Shown piece after piece: positions 22,210-33,170 of a DNA stretch of 64,000 nucleotides (position 1 is the first letter of the stretch; each line of letters begins with the position of its first letter). The notes beneath the pieces were generated by a model. It was not told the origin of the DNA and made no database searches. It saw nothing but the letters and a program-made list of their open reading frames with translations. Origin of the DNA: Rugalucina vietnamica (taxonomy: Eukaryota; Mollusca; Bivalvia; Lucinida; Lucinidae); assembly GCA_964017185.1 (NCBI GenBank), contig OZ024873.1, positions 47,788,760-47,852,759 on the forward strand, read 5' to 3'. A program made the translations under genes and the position numbers.

Positions 22210-24221
22210 TCAAGGAACATGACGTTAAGCAACGGGTGGTTAACACAGCTAAGTCAAAAACAGAGACTCGTTATTGTGGTTTTCATGTGCGTGTTACCTG
22301 ATTAGTATCGCATGCATTTATGCCATAGAAAATGTGCAATCTATTAAGCCTTGTTACTTTTTGTTGATAATTTATTTTGCCTTTTTTAGCCAAAAATGCT
22401 TTATGTTTTGAGATTGTCTTACTGTTAATGATTATTTTGAAAATGTTCTATTTTGTAGATTAAATTTGTTGCTACAGTTTGTCAAATGTGAAGCAGTGGT
22501 AAACAAGAATCCAAAATATTTGGTTTAAAGCGGCCTTTTTTTCCAGTTTTAAATAATATTAGTTATAATAAATATCAGAAAAGATTTGCAAATGCTTATT
22601 AAAGCAGTTAATATACTGTTATTGTATACATGTAGGCTATGGATACAAGTCATAACAGGGCCCCGCTTAGGGGTCACACAACAACAGCTTTGAAAAAAAA
22701 AAAGAAGAATTTCACAAAGACAAAGCGTTTAAAACCAAATATTTTGGAACCATTTAAGAAAAACAATCTTGGATATGTAGTCATGCACAGTCAAAATAAC
22801 AAAAAGTGAAAATTGGATTGCCATCCTGAAAAAATGCTGATTTCTATTTGGACATGATAAAATGTAAATATGAGGCATTACTAAGCTTGTTTTAAACATT
22901 TGGTTCTGAGTTAGTTTTTAGTGTCTGAGAATTTAAGAAATTCTACAACTAAAATTGGAATTTATTTTCATTACAACTGTCTCAATGAATTGGAAGACAT
23001 GTTATAGATGATGGAATGCAATTATAGTAAAATATGATAAAAAAACGAATGTTTAAATTTTAATTTTTTTTTTTTTTTTTTATAAAATTTCTTTAGAATT
23101 TGTGGCGTACATACACGCCCTGTACCATACTATATTTCGAAGTATATGAACTACAACTTAAAAAGTTTTTTTCTACTTCATTATATAAGCTTGTTGCATG
23201 TTTTCATAGTGTAGACGTAGGGTTTTTGTGTAAATTTTGTCGAACATTTTTCAATGAATCTCAGTATTATATAATGAACCACTGTGTTACAAGTCCGACA
23301 ATTTAGTGTTGTGCTAAGTGTCCATATACCTGCATATGTCTGGCTGATTGGTGCCTTTTCAGGTTGCGGAGCCCAAATTGTTTGATTTGTCACCCATTGG
23401 TTCATATCATGTTGACTATTGCATATAATTGGTTGTCCATATATGTATTCATTAAACAATACACACTACATATTCTCACCAAAATCATCATTCATACGTT
23501 ATTTTGTTAAAATCTTTGTGTGGCTTGTTAAATTAACTTTGAATAAAAATTGAAAGGAAAAGGCTATTTTCCTTGAAATGATGGTTCTGCAGATAATGCA
23601 GAATGAATTGAAGCAATCACTTATGAGTATTGTGTTTTGAGATTTTACGAGGTTTAAAACATTTTCCCTATGGTTTGTTTTTGATATTTATACTGAGTGA
23701 AGTTTGCCGTTATGTGCAGCTACGTTAAAACATTTCCATTAGTGTATAATGTTCCTGTCTTAATAATAAGTCGGTATACAAGATAATGTGACTATTTCAT
23801 GATGATTTAAGGGTAATTTCAAATTCTTCGAGTACATGACGACTTATATGTTGAGGTTTATAAAAAAAAAAAAAAAAATCATTCGACATGCTTAAGCTAA
23901 ATCTTCAAGGTGCTGAGTCCGACAACATTCAGTTTTCCCTTTCATGAAGAAATATTTAAATTTATTTTCTAATCATCATGAAATACATGCATTATCTTAT
24001 CTACGGATATGTAGCGTTTTTTCCTAGCCTATATTTGCCATTTAAGATATGTAAAGAGTTTTAATATATTATTTATTTCTTTGATACACAGGAGGTGTAT
24101 ATATTATTTATCTTTACCTGTGTTTTTCTTCAGGTAAATACCAGGACGAGTCCACTTACGTACATTTGTTTTGTGACAATTTCTCTCCGATGTTTAACAG
24201 AAAAACAATTAATTCAGTAAT
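22210..24221 (+). other. 3' UTR and downstream flank of the zinc-finger gene
   Basis: AT-rich sequence without a recognisable gene. Candidate poly(A) signals are AATAAA at 22567 and 23542. Apart from a possible decayed family B right arm (CCCAAATTGTTTGATTTG...CATTGGTTCA, about 23360..23404), the 2 kb is free of the window's element families. Short ORFs at 23100..23306 and 23181..23459 overlap on opposite strands and are not supported. Confidence 0.5.
22567..22572 (+). terminator. Candidate polyadenylation signal
   Basis: AATAAA lies 358 nt after the zinc-finger stop codon. Another AATAAA at 23542..23547 would give a 3' UTR of about 1.35 kb. Sequence alone does not decide which is used. Confidence 0.4.
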
Positions 24222-24457
24222 TGAGCCGCCTCGTGGGAAAACCAACAATGTGGTTTCCGAACAGGTCCGACATAAACAGACCTGTACAAGCACAGAAAAG
24301 AGCTAGAAACTTGAAATTTCGGATTTAAGTAGTAGAGGAATTGTACTATCAGAGTAGCAAAAACAAAGGCGCTGATCAGCTTCGCGGTTACTGTGAAGCT
24401 GATCTGCGTCTTTGTTTTCGCCTATGCAGATTGTTGGTTTTCCCATGAGGCGGCTCA
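24222..24457 (+). mobile_element. Family B element, full length (236 bp)
   Basis: Perfectly delimited by TGAGCCGCCTCGTGGGAAAA and CCCATGAGGCGGCTCA, with AT at both flanks. The right core arm has drifted (CTGTGAAGC against GCTTCGCGG). It is the first clear element downstream of the zinc-finger gene. Confidence 0.9.
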
Positions 24458-24975
24458 ATTATTTTATCTGTTTCCTCCTATGGAACTTTTAAGTAAAAAC
24501 AAACCAGGTACAATCAGGCAATCAAAGGCCAAATTGAAGATTAAAGTTTTGTTTTTTTTAAATTTAATCCAAAATGGTCAAAATGTGCTATCCATGAGAG
24601 CTATATATAAGATAAAGACATTGCCAATTGCAAGTTTATATATTTCGTAATAGTGTCAGTGTGTCTGTTTTTACAAAATATGGTTTAGAAATGATATTGT
24701 CACAGAACAGAGTGTAATGGTCTTATCCATAATATCAGAGTACCAAGGATTATTACAGGTCAAGTTTGGAGTGAATGCCGCAATATTTTGACTTTGAAGT
24801 TGGATTGATAAAATTGTACTTTCTTGTTGCTAAAACCTCTTTCCAATTCTATAGAAAATTCTGGTCATCCTACTGTTAGATACAGTACTTTGTAGCTCGG
24901 AAAAATAAGTAAATTATATTGCATTGTCCATGCAATAATTGTTTGCAATAAGGCTTTTTGGGGGCTCCCTTTGTT

Positions 24976-25252
24976 CTTCAGGATAACATGTCTGTGAAAA
25001 GTATACCCCCTCGTACCCCAATTTTATATAGTAAAACTGGGGTATACAGGGATACAATTTCTTATTTTTGCTCCAAAACATACATTGTGGGTACTCTCGT
25101 TAGAACCGACTAGGCGTGGCGGTTCTAATGTGTACCCTTAAATCCATGTTTTGAGCAAAAGTATTAAAAATATCAAAATTTTCCAACGAAATTTTCATCA
25201 TTTTTGAAGGTGCAAAATTTGCTGTATAATGCATGGGCGTGTTTTCGTAATG
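24976..25252 (+). mobile_element. Family A element, diverged
   Basis: Starts CTTCAGGATAACATGTCTG, ends GTTTTCGTAATG. The central palindrome is damaged (AGAACCGACTAGGCGTGG), unlike the perfect copies elsewhere. Confidence 0.78.
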
Positions 25253-26060
25253 TGGCCAAATAGAAAGAAATGCAGCATATACTTGATTATGTCCTCAAAA
25301 CAGGAGAAATTGCTGCGATAATAATCCTTGGTTCTTATTATAATTTTTGATATTTATTATTGTACAAATGGAGTGCCGTTGGTTTTCCCGTGTGTGTTAT
25401 ATACTTATATATCACTTGCATTTCATAATGTGTTCAGTTGGTAGGTCTTTTGACATTTTTCATAGGGCCAGTATGTTAATAGTACTGTTGGCAACTCAAA
25501 AGATACTCAACATGGGAACAACATCACAACAGAGTTGTTCCAGTGTTGTTCCAATGTTGTGTACTTTGTTGGGTTAATTTCTAGTCAGATCTGAAGCAGA
25601 AATGTGCTTTTGTTACATGAAATTTTAGCAAGTTCAGCGAAGAACTTTTGCCATTTGATTTGAAGAACAAATTTCTTAATATATTCTCGAACTGTAAATA
25701 TTGTTTATAGTATACACAACCACAAAGATAGAGCCTGCAAAAATAATCTTTCTCTTTTTATCAAGTTAAATGAATTATTTTGGTTATACAAAATGAATTT
25801 TGGTTATACAAAAGCATAAAAATCAAAGTGATCCCATTTAATTTACTGCCAATAACATTTTGTTAAAAAAATTTATCAATACTTATGCAAAGATATTAAA
25901 AAACACCATTATTATGACATAATGATTTCTAAGAATTTCATGGTGCTAGCTGTTTAATTCATTTTTTTTTTTTTTTTTTTGGTACCCAGGATTCAATCGA
26001 AAATTAAAGTAACGCTTGCAGTCTGATTTAGGCTAAATTTGACTATTCCCTTGATGTAAT
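25253..26060. other. Intergenic sequence with a poly(T) tract
   Basis: No gene supported. A direct repeat of TTTTGGTTATACAAAA-like words sits at 25777..25812, and a T tract at 25962..25980. GTTGTTCCAGTGTTGTTCCA near 25535 is a short local duplication. Confidence 0.45.
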
Positions 26061-26341
26061 CATTAGGAAAACATGTCCTTGAAATGTTTACCTACCCCAC
26101 TTTTAAATAGTAAAACTTCGGTTTACAGTGATTTACTGGTTTACCTACTTTTCTTATTTTCGATCCAAAACATAGATGGTGGGTACACATTAGAACCGCC
26201 TCGGCGAGGCAGTTCTAACATGTACCCACAATCAATGTTTCGAGCAAAAATATTAAAAATTTCAAAATTTTTTCAATGAAATTTTCATTTTTTTTTTTAG
26301 CTGAAAAAAAAGTCATATTACATGGGCAAGTTTTCATAATG
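26061..26341 (+). mobile_element. Family A element
   Basis: CATTAGGAAAACATGTCC to GGGCAAGTTTTCATAATG. The central palindrome CCGCCTCGGCGAGGCAG has one arm mismatch. The TATACCCC sub-palindrome is decayed. Confidence 0.8.
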
Positions 26342-27308
26342 ATTATGCAGAATCTCTAACAGCAGAACATGACCAACTCGAGTGTTTATCCTTGCCAGCA
26401 AGAATTTGAATCTGTACAAAATTTAAAATAGTTTCAGTAGACTTGAACAAGTAATGCATGTGTGCTAGGCCCTTCATGGTGGCACCTCAGTATAGCTTTA
26501 CCTATGAGGTTTACAAATCATTTTGTATGATTTATGTAGTTATTGCACAGCCAGCCTAAAATTGAAAACTGTTGTCAGTCTACCGGAGCGGTTCTCTTCA
26601 CATTGTGTTTATAGGAGGCGTGATCCCCCTCCCCTTGTGTGTGTGGTGTGAACTTGGAATGTTATTATACTGCCAAAAAACTTTTTACATAAATGTCGAC
26701 TTTGTTGAAGTTCTTGTTTTAGTTTTCATTTCATTCGCTGTAATTTGGGTAATTTTTGATTTGTCTGTGTTTTAATTTTATGAATCTGCAGTCTTAGAGT
26801 TTGAAGATTCATCGAATTAAAACGTAATGCATTGGACAGGAAACAGAATATTAAAATATGTTTTATGTCATAAAATTTCTTTCACAAGTTTGACCCAATT
26901 TACAGCTCATTGCAACATCATTCACAAAAATCACAAAAGATTTATCATTTTCAAGGGTTTCCATCTTCTAGGCACAACCCAAACCAATATACATGTATTT
27001 TGTGACAGAGATAAGAAATCTGGTGCCTTGAAATAAATGCAGTGCACCTGGGTGACGTTTGCATTGAAATAAGGATATTGTACTATCCAAAAATTCCATT
27101 CAAATTATTCAATACCAATGCATTTGGCTCTCAAGCCCTTACAGAAACCGTGTGCTGGTTCCGTAACCTGGACACACCCAGATCATACAGTGGCAGGCAG
27201 TCAGTCCTCAAGATTGTTGTAAGAGCAGGTAAAAGTTCTCTTTGTGAATATTTGGTCATGATACAAGTTTAATAGCTTTTCTGCTACTGCTACTGATTTT
27301 CCGAAGGT
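26342..27308. other. Intergenic sequence
   Basis: Several overlapping 65-76-residue ORFs lie here, none with a domain I recognise or with convincing splice sites. I do not call a gene. Confidence 0.4.
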
Positions 27309-27508
27309 ATTGACCATTTTTGCATTATTGACTGGCTTCCAAAATCAATATTGGAAATACAGGTAACCAAAACCACCCTGACCTTGAGGTCAGGGTGGTT
27401 TTGGTTACACCCTGACATTGAGGTCAGAGTGGTTTTGGTTACCTGTATTTCCAATATCAATTTTATGAAAGCTGGAAACCAGTCGATAACGCAAAAATGG
27501 TGAATATG
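27309..27508. mobile_element. Foldback (long imperfect palindrome), about 200 bp
   Basis: The left arm reads inward as CATTTTTGCATTATTGACTG, then CCAATA-type sequence, GGAAATACAGGTAACC and AAAACCACCCTGACCT. The right arm contains the reverse complements in order, ending AGTCGATAACGCAAAAATGG. The centre has an extra AGGTCAGGGTGG / AGGTCAGAGTGG direct repeat of about 40 bp. A short ORF on the minus strand is built from the palindrome. Confidence 0.8.
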
Positions 27509-27787
27509 GCTGGTGTCACACAGTGTGTTCTTTATACTAGGAACTTGGGTCTTAGTTGTAAAGATGCCAGTGAAACAAAAACTGACCACACACAAATTGC
27601 TTCCACAAATGTTTGCATTCAAGAGACTCCTATCAATGCTGACTTAGAATCCCCAAAACAAAACCTTTTCAATGCACTACATGGTACGTATATGACATTA
27701 CTGACACAGTTGAAAGGTACTTGAGAGCAATGGCCAAACACTTGTACAATCAGAACCAAACACGTACCTGCTTACACAAAGCCAAAA

Positions 27788-28012
27788 TGAGCCTTTGCAT
27801 AAGAAAACCAACAATTTGGGTTTTAGACCAGGTCTACTCAAACCGGCCTGTACAGTCACAAAAGCAGGCTAGAACTTGAAATTTTGGAATGAAGAAGAAG
27901 AGGTCATTGTAGTGAAAACAAAGGCGCTGATCAGCCGTGCAGTTACTGCACGGCTGATCTGTGTCTTTGATTTCGTATATGCATATTGTTGGTTTTCTGG
28001 TGCAGCAGCTCA
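27788..28012 (+). mobile_element. Family B element, GCCGTGCAG core variant
   Basis: TGAGCCTTTGCATAAGAAAA to TTCTGGTGCAGCAGCTCA, flanked by AA on both sides. The stem GCCGTGCAG...CTGCACGGC has changed at several positions relative to the common core while remaining fully paired. Confidence 0.85.
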
Positions 28013-28052
28013 AATAGGAATAGCTCTTTCCCAAAAGCTTGCCCCTGAAGAA

Positions 28053-28243
28053 TGAGCCACTTCACAATAAAACTACTGTTCAATGTTTCTGACTAGGTTT
28101 AACACGAATCAGCCTGTAGAGAATAAAGCTATGTGTTTGAGAATAAGGAAGCTTAGGGTTATAATTGCTGTAACCTTTAATGGCATAAAAAGGATGTGGA
28201 CCAGCTGCCTTGTTATAAGCAGTGCAGCTGAGTGCCTTTTTCC
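28053..28243 (+). mobile_element. Family B element, heavily decayed
   Basis: TGAGCCACTTCACAATAAAA, TGTTTCTGACTAGG, ACACGAATCAGCCTGTAG and a core relic GGACCAGCTGCC...GCAGTGCAGCTGAGTGCC mark the copy. The right end is lost. Confidence 0.5.
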
Positions 28244-28365
28244 ACTAGTATACCTTAGTGTCATCTACACTCACAGAAAAACACTGACAATATAAACAAG
28301 CGATATAGAAAACCACAACAGACATACCTCAGGTTCACAAAATGTCCAAAAACAGCCTCATCATA

Positions 28366-28530
28366 TGAGCCGCATTACAAGAAAGCTGGTTTTTGGGGTT
28401 TCCAACCACTTCCGACACAAAGTGGCTTTTACAGTCACAGAAGAAGGCTAGAAGCTTGAAATTCCAGATTTAAGAAGAAGGGGGATTGCACTATTTGTGT
28501 ATCGACAACAAGGTTTAGGAAAATTCTGGT
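28366..28530 (+). mobile_element. Family B element, truncated at the core
   Basis: An intact-looking left arm (TGAGCCGCATTACAAGAAAG, TTCCGACACAAAGTGGC, GATTTAAGAAGAAGG) reaches CTATTTGTGTATCGA and stops where the hairpin should begin. The left flank is TA. Confidence 0.6.
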
Positions 28531-28688
28531 TCTAGTAAATGCATTCTTTAGTTTTATCATTTTCTGCTAAATACATTGAACTCCTCACCTGTAGATGTCA
28601 TTTATAAAACTTCAGGAAAAACTTACTAATTTATTAAAAATTTCTCATCTTCAAGAAACCATTAAACAGCTGTACATCACAAACATTT

Positions 28689-28916
28689 TGAGCCGCCGCA
28701 TGAGAAAAACAACAAATTGCATATGCGGAAACAAAGGTGCAGATCAGCTTCGCGGGAACCGCGAAGCTGATCTGCACCTTTGTTTTCGCTACGTACAATT
28801 CCTCTACTTTCTATATCCAAAATTTCCAGCCTCTAACCTTCTTCTGTGACTGTACAGCCCGGTTCATTTCAGACCTGGTCGGAACCTAAATTGTTGGTTT
28901 TCTCACGCACAGGCTA
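28689..28916 (-). mobile_element. Family B element, inverted, with fully paired core
   Basis: TGAGCCGCCGCATGAG to CTCACGCACAGGCTA. Here the outer core arms are GGTGCAGATCAGC and GCTGATCTGCACC, which pair without the A-A (T-T) mismatch kept by most other copies. Confidence 0.82.
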
Positions 28917-29330
28917 ATTTGCAGTGCATGAAAATTCAGAAGAAATGCCTGGTTGAAAATGGTATAGGTAGAGAATCATAATGTTTTAGCTGAGTGGCAT
29001 CATGAGCAATGCAGCATATAGGTATGCACAGCTGATCAGCACCTTAATAATTTAACATTTATAAGTTTTAATTCTTATGATTTGGATCAAATGATACTGG
29101 AACTTTTTCAGGGAGCCCAATGGCAAATTTGTCAGAACTTCAGAACCCAACTTACACAGAATTGTGTCCTTGAGCATTGCAAGTCCACTAAGTCACTGGT
29201 TAATGCCCATTAAGCAGATGGCTCCATCCTGACATGACTGAAAAATTGTTAGTTGGGGTGTTAAACCATAAAACAAACACTAAAACAACAGCTTTTTCAA
29301 TGATATGTACAGAAAAGTTTGTGCACTAAT
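28917..29330. other. Intergenic sequence with a retroposon-like tail
   Basis: Around 29210..29285, TTGTTAGTTGGGGTGTTAAA is followed by CATAAAACAAACACTAAAAC. This resembles a SINE or LINE 3' tail, but no promoter boxes were found. No gene seen. Confidence 0.4.
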
Positions 29331-29567
29331 TGAGCCGCATCGTGAGAAAACCGGATTTTTGCCTAGGCGAAAACAAAGGCGCAGATCAGCTTCGCGGTAA
29401 CCGCGAAGCTGATCAGCGCCTTTGTTTTCGCTACACGGATAGTACAATTCCTCTTCTTCTTAAATCCGAAATTTCAAGCTTCTAGCTCTTTTCTGAGCTT
29501 GTACAGGCCGGTTTGTGTCAGACCTGGTCGGAAACCCCGAAGACCGGTTTTCTCACGATGCGGCTCA
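29331..29567 (-). mobile_element. Family B element, inverted, full length (237 bp)
   Basis: TGAGCCGCATCGTGAGAAAA and TTTTCTCACGATGCGGCTCA are perfect terminal repeats. Flanks are AT on both sides. It is nearly the exact reverse complement of the 14207 copy, so the two are likely recent sister insertions. Confidence 0.92.
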
Positions 29568-30764
29568 ATTAATAACTTGCAGTTTTCAGCTTTGTATATA
29601 TAGAAGAGTTCAAAGCCAGTTATCTCTGCATTCACTTCACCCCAACCCCTCTCCACCATGTACCCCCTTCAACACTTATGCTCAATCTCTTGGTCCCTTC
29701 AATGTACACATGTATGAGCTTCATTATTTAGTCAGAATTTTCTTTCAATTCATCATAAGATATATTTTTCTCTAACATTCCTAAATTGATCAGGGAGAAT
29801 TATAAAGTACATCCAACATTCCTCTGGGACTATCCATTTGATTCTGAGTAAGTTTTTTTTAGAGGAAAAAAACAACAACAAAATAGATAAAGGAAATTCT
29901 ATAATTTGGGAATGTTATACACTAATTTCTATCACATTTTCATAAAGCAGTACATGTATACACAGGGTTTCTCTTTGCCGGCCAGATATGTGCAGGTACG
30001 TGTACTTGCCTGCACAGGTAGCTTGTGTTTCTTGTGTCTGAAGATCTTTGGCCATTAGTAAAATAAGATTCCATTTGGATAAGCAATAAATACTGGTAAA
30101 CTGCTTAAAGTTATACAAGGGGAGTTCAATGAGGACTTATCTTCAAAACTAATGAATATAAAAAAAATAAAAACTTGGATATAAGGAAAATCAAACCCTA
30201 AATTTAAGACTGAGTACTTTTTACTAGGTACATGACTGTTCTATTAACGGAGTTACCACTGAGAGACATACAACAAAAATTTGCGAAGTTGGATGGGATT
30301 TTCCTTTTCCTCCAAGTTATGGTTTTACTAGATTCTAGTAAATATAAGCCATAATAAAGTCCTATAGCTGTACTGAAATCTCCTGCTGATAAGCCATGTT
30401 GAGCTGAACATAAATGGTACTTCACTTACAGATGTCTTTTGCAACTTCAAAACTTCATACCTGAACATATGCCAAAATTCATGTACTACCTTTGTGAAAA
30501 ACATAATCATTAAAGCCACCACAGGTAAAACTGGCATATCAAGCAATTAAGAGTCTGACACCCTTTTGAAACCGTGCAAAATTGCAATGGTGCGTGGAGC
30601 GAACTGAGCAAGTTGGCAAGCCAGATGACGCTAAAATCGGTATTTTAAAAGTGGGTTTGGTGTCCTCGGTGGTTCAATAAAGTGGAAAATTCTTGAAGTT
30701 CTGATTTTCTTTTTGTTCTGGCTTTAATAGTTCCACAAGACTTTCAGTGATGTTCTCTTCAAAA
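29568..30764. other. Intergenic sequence
   Basis: No gene supported. Two minus-strand ORFs overlap at 30204..30546 in different frames and neither shows a domain. Confidence 0.45.
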
Positions 30765-31001
30765 TGAGCCGCGACGCAAGAAAACCGGTCTTCGGGGCTT
30801 TCGACCAGGTCCGACATAAACCGGTCTGTGCAGTCTCAGAAAATGGTTAGAAGCTTTAAATTTCGGATTTAGGAAGAAGAGAAATTGTACTATCCGAGTG
30901 GCGAAAACAAAGGCGCTGATCAGCTTCGCAGTTACTGCGAAGCTGATCTGCGCCTTTGTTTTCGCATAGGCAATAATTCCGTTTTCTCGCGACGCGGCTC
31001 A
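30765..31001 (+). mobile_element. Family B element, full length, GCGACG-type ends
   Basis: TGAGCCGCGACGCAAGAAAA to TTTTCTCGCGACGCGGCTCA, with AA on both flanks. The core is GCTTCGCAG...CTGCGAAGC. Confidence 0.9.
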
Positions 31002-31224
31002 AATAATAGTGTATAATGTCTTTCACAATTAACTGACTAAGCTCATTAAATGTCATAAGAATTTTGAGAAAAAGCCAAATATTTCTTTGCAAGAAAAACA
31101 TTCATTTCAGAGAAAGTTAATCAAACTTCAGATGTATGGTACACACATCTTGTGAAAATCTGGATTAAATGGCACATTAAAAGCATTTGAATGCAGTTAT
31201 ATTTGCTCAACATTAAAAGTTCTC

Positions 31225-31297
31225 CATCATGTTAACATGTCTGTGTGATATAGACCCCCTTTATACCCTGCATTGATATGTAAAACTGGGTTGTACA
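31225..31297 (+). mobile_element. Family A element, left fragment
   Basis: CATCATGTTAACATGTCTGTG followed by TAGACCCCC and AAAACTGGGTTGTACA corresponds to the first quarter of family A. It ends where a SINE begins, so the SINE may have inserted into or truncated it. Confidence 0.55.
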
Positions 31298-31304
31298 TTT
31301 TTTT

Positions 31305-31540
31305 CTTTTAATTCAGTTTTACGTCCCTTTCAAGATTATTTCAGCTTATATGAGATGGAGCAATCAGTAGTTGGGGGAAAACGGGAGAACCCTGAGAAAA
31401 ACCACCTGGCACACCCACAAGTAGAGCTTGGCTTGTCTCACATGTGGCCAGTGCAGGGCTCGAACCCGCACCAGACACAGCGGTGAGATGATCAAGTGAT
31501 TAAGAAACAGCGCTCTTAACCACTCAGCCATGGGGGCAGC
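31305..31540 (-). mobile_element. tRNA-derived SINE (family C), second copy
   Basis: On the minus strand: A box TGGCTGAGTGGTTAAGAGC and perfect B box GGGTTCGAGCCC, then the same body as at 2716, ending AAAGGGACGTAAAACTGAAT and an A/T-rich tail. I could not find a clean target duplication, so it is older than the 2716 copy or truncated. Confidence 0.85.
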
Positions 31541-31734
31541 TCACAAAATATTTCCTGGGATGTTAGGATTGGATCTTATGATGGTTTTCCATATATCACT
31601 GACTGTCGATCCGGGCGTATTTACATAGATAACCCTTATAATTATGAGCCTTCCCCCTCATGGTTTACTTTCCTAAAGCAGTTGGCTCCACTAAAAGACT
31701 CAAACTTGAGCTGCTTAGAGTTGTTGTTTTTTTC

Positions 31735-31890
31735 AACTCTGAAACCTCTGTGACATAGTGGTAAAGCCACTCGCCTTTTGAAGCAGAGGTTGTGGTTTTG
31801 ATCCAAGGCTTCTCCAGTCATATAGAAGGGACCTGAAAGTGAGGTCCAGTCTCGATATAACCTTAGCTGTTCGATGGGATGTGAAATACA
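31735..31890 (+). mobile_element. Old tRNA-like SINE (family S)
   Basis: TGACATAGTGGTAAAGCC resembles an A box and GTGGTTTTGATCCAAGG a B box. The downstream part contains CTTCTCCAGTC and CCTTAGCTGTTCGATGGG, shared with the copies at 14880, 34795 and 59010. Confidence 0.55.
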
Positions 31891-31917
31891 AAATCGACCA
31901 GCCAAATCTTTTCAATT

Positions 31918-32371
31918 ATGCACCAGTCATTTGTATCCACGGCCCTTCCGAGACCGGGGAATAGCGGGAGCGCTAATTAACTTTTCAGTTTTTAAAGCCT
32001 GGCACTGTGGGGTCAGTTTTGTGGTAAAATCCCTGCTAAAAGCCCCGGCTCTCTGGAGGCTGATAATAATGTGGAACAACAGCTGGGAGTTGTTCTAATG
32101 AAAGAAATATGAGAGAGGGGCTTGAATTTCTTCATATATATGTACCTGTCCATTTGCAAATTAAATATGGACCATAAAAATAATTTAATGTTAAAATATA
32201 ACTATTACCTGATTTGAATTAATGCGACCATGTATTGGCTTGAAATTAAAACACCGGCACATCCCCGGCAGTGCAGGGACTCATCAGAGGTTAAATCCCG
32301 GCACTTGAGCCCCGCCATGCTACCGCTTTCCCATGCCCTAGGGGAGCCGAGAATACAAATGACTGGTGCAT
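31918..32371. mobile_element. Element with perfect 19-bp terminal inverted repeats (454 bp)
   Basis: ATGCACCAGTCATTTGTAT at 31918..31936 recurs as its exact reverse complement at 32353..32371. Partial similarity continues inward (CGGCCC.TCC, AGCCCCGGCTC). Interior GC is higher than the flanks. No transposase frame seen; likely a non-autonomous DNA transposon. Confidence 0.75.
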
Positions 32372-32669
32372 TACAAATATACTTGTTCAAAATGGAGCAC
32401 ACTCTGACAGCTAGGGAAAAAATGATAAAAGACTTCTAAAAAACCATTAGATTTAATTATTATTACATGTAATAAGTATACCTGAAGAATAGAAATAATT
32501 AGAAATTTGAAGACCATGAACTGGTAGCATTAAGTCAATGGAAAAGTCGAGTTTCAATTAAATTTTATGTTAAATAAAGGTATTAAAAAGACTTGTATTT
32601 TAGCTGTACATTGCATATAACATATACTGATACAATTTAAAATTAAAAACAACAGCCCCAAATACAAAA

Positions 32670-32879
32670 TGAGCCTGTGCGTGAGAAAACCAACAATTTG
32701 GGTTTCCGACCAGGCCAGACACAAACCGCCCTGTACAGTCACAGAAGCAAGCCAGAAGCTTGAAATTTTGGATTTAGGAAGAAGAGGGATTGTACTATCT
32801 GTGTAGCGCAAAGCGTGAAGCTGATCTGCGCCTTTGTTTTCGCCCAAGCATTTTGTTGGTTTTCTTATGCAGTAGCTCA
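32670..32879 (+). mobile_element. Family B element with internal core deletion (210 bp)
   Basis: TGAGCCTGTGCGTGAGAAAA to TTCTTATGCAGTAGCTCA, flanked by AA on both sides. The core has collapsed to GCGCAAAGCGTGAAGCTGATC: most of the left stem arm is deleted. Confidence 0.82.
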
Positions 32880-33068
32880 AATGTCATTTTTGCATTAATT
32901 AACTTGTAATAGCCACTGAACTTTAAAGAAACAACACAAAGCAACATTATACAGAATGTAATTAATTACACATTTTCTTGTAACTTCAAATATCTGGAAA
33001 ATGTTCTGTGATAAACAATATAGACACATCTTGTGATGAAATATGACTTTTTTTTCTCCAGCATCAAC

Positions 33069-33170
33069 ACGATAACATGTCCATGAAATGTATACCCCCT
33101 TACACCTCATATTTTTATAGTAAAACATATATTGTGGGTACATGTACTTATTAGAATTGCCTCATCTGAG
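33069..33170 (+). mobile_element. Family A element, left half only
   Basis: AACACGATAACATGTCCATG, TATACCCCC and TATTGTGGGTACATG match the family up to the central palindrome (AGAATTGCCTC), where the copy stops. Confidence 0.6.

Noticed and set aside
26572-26775. Hydrophobic 67-residue ORF considered as a membrane protein
   Set aside because: T-rich sequence gives hydrophobic residues by chance; there is no conserved motif or splice context.
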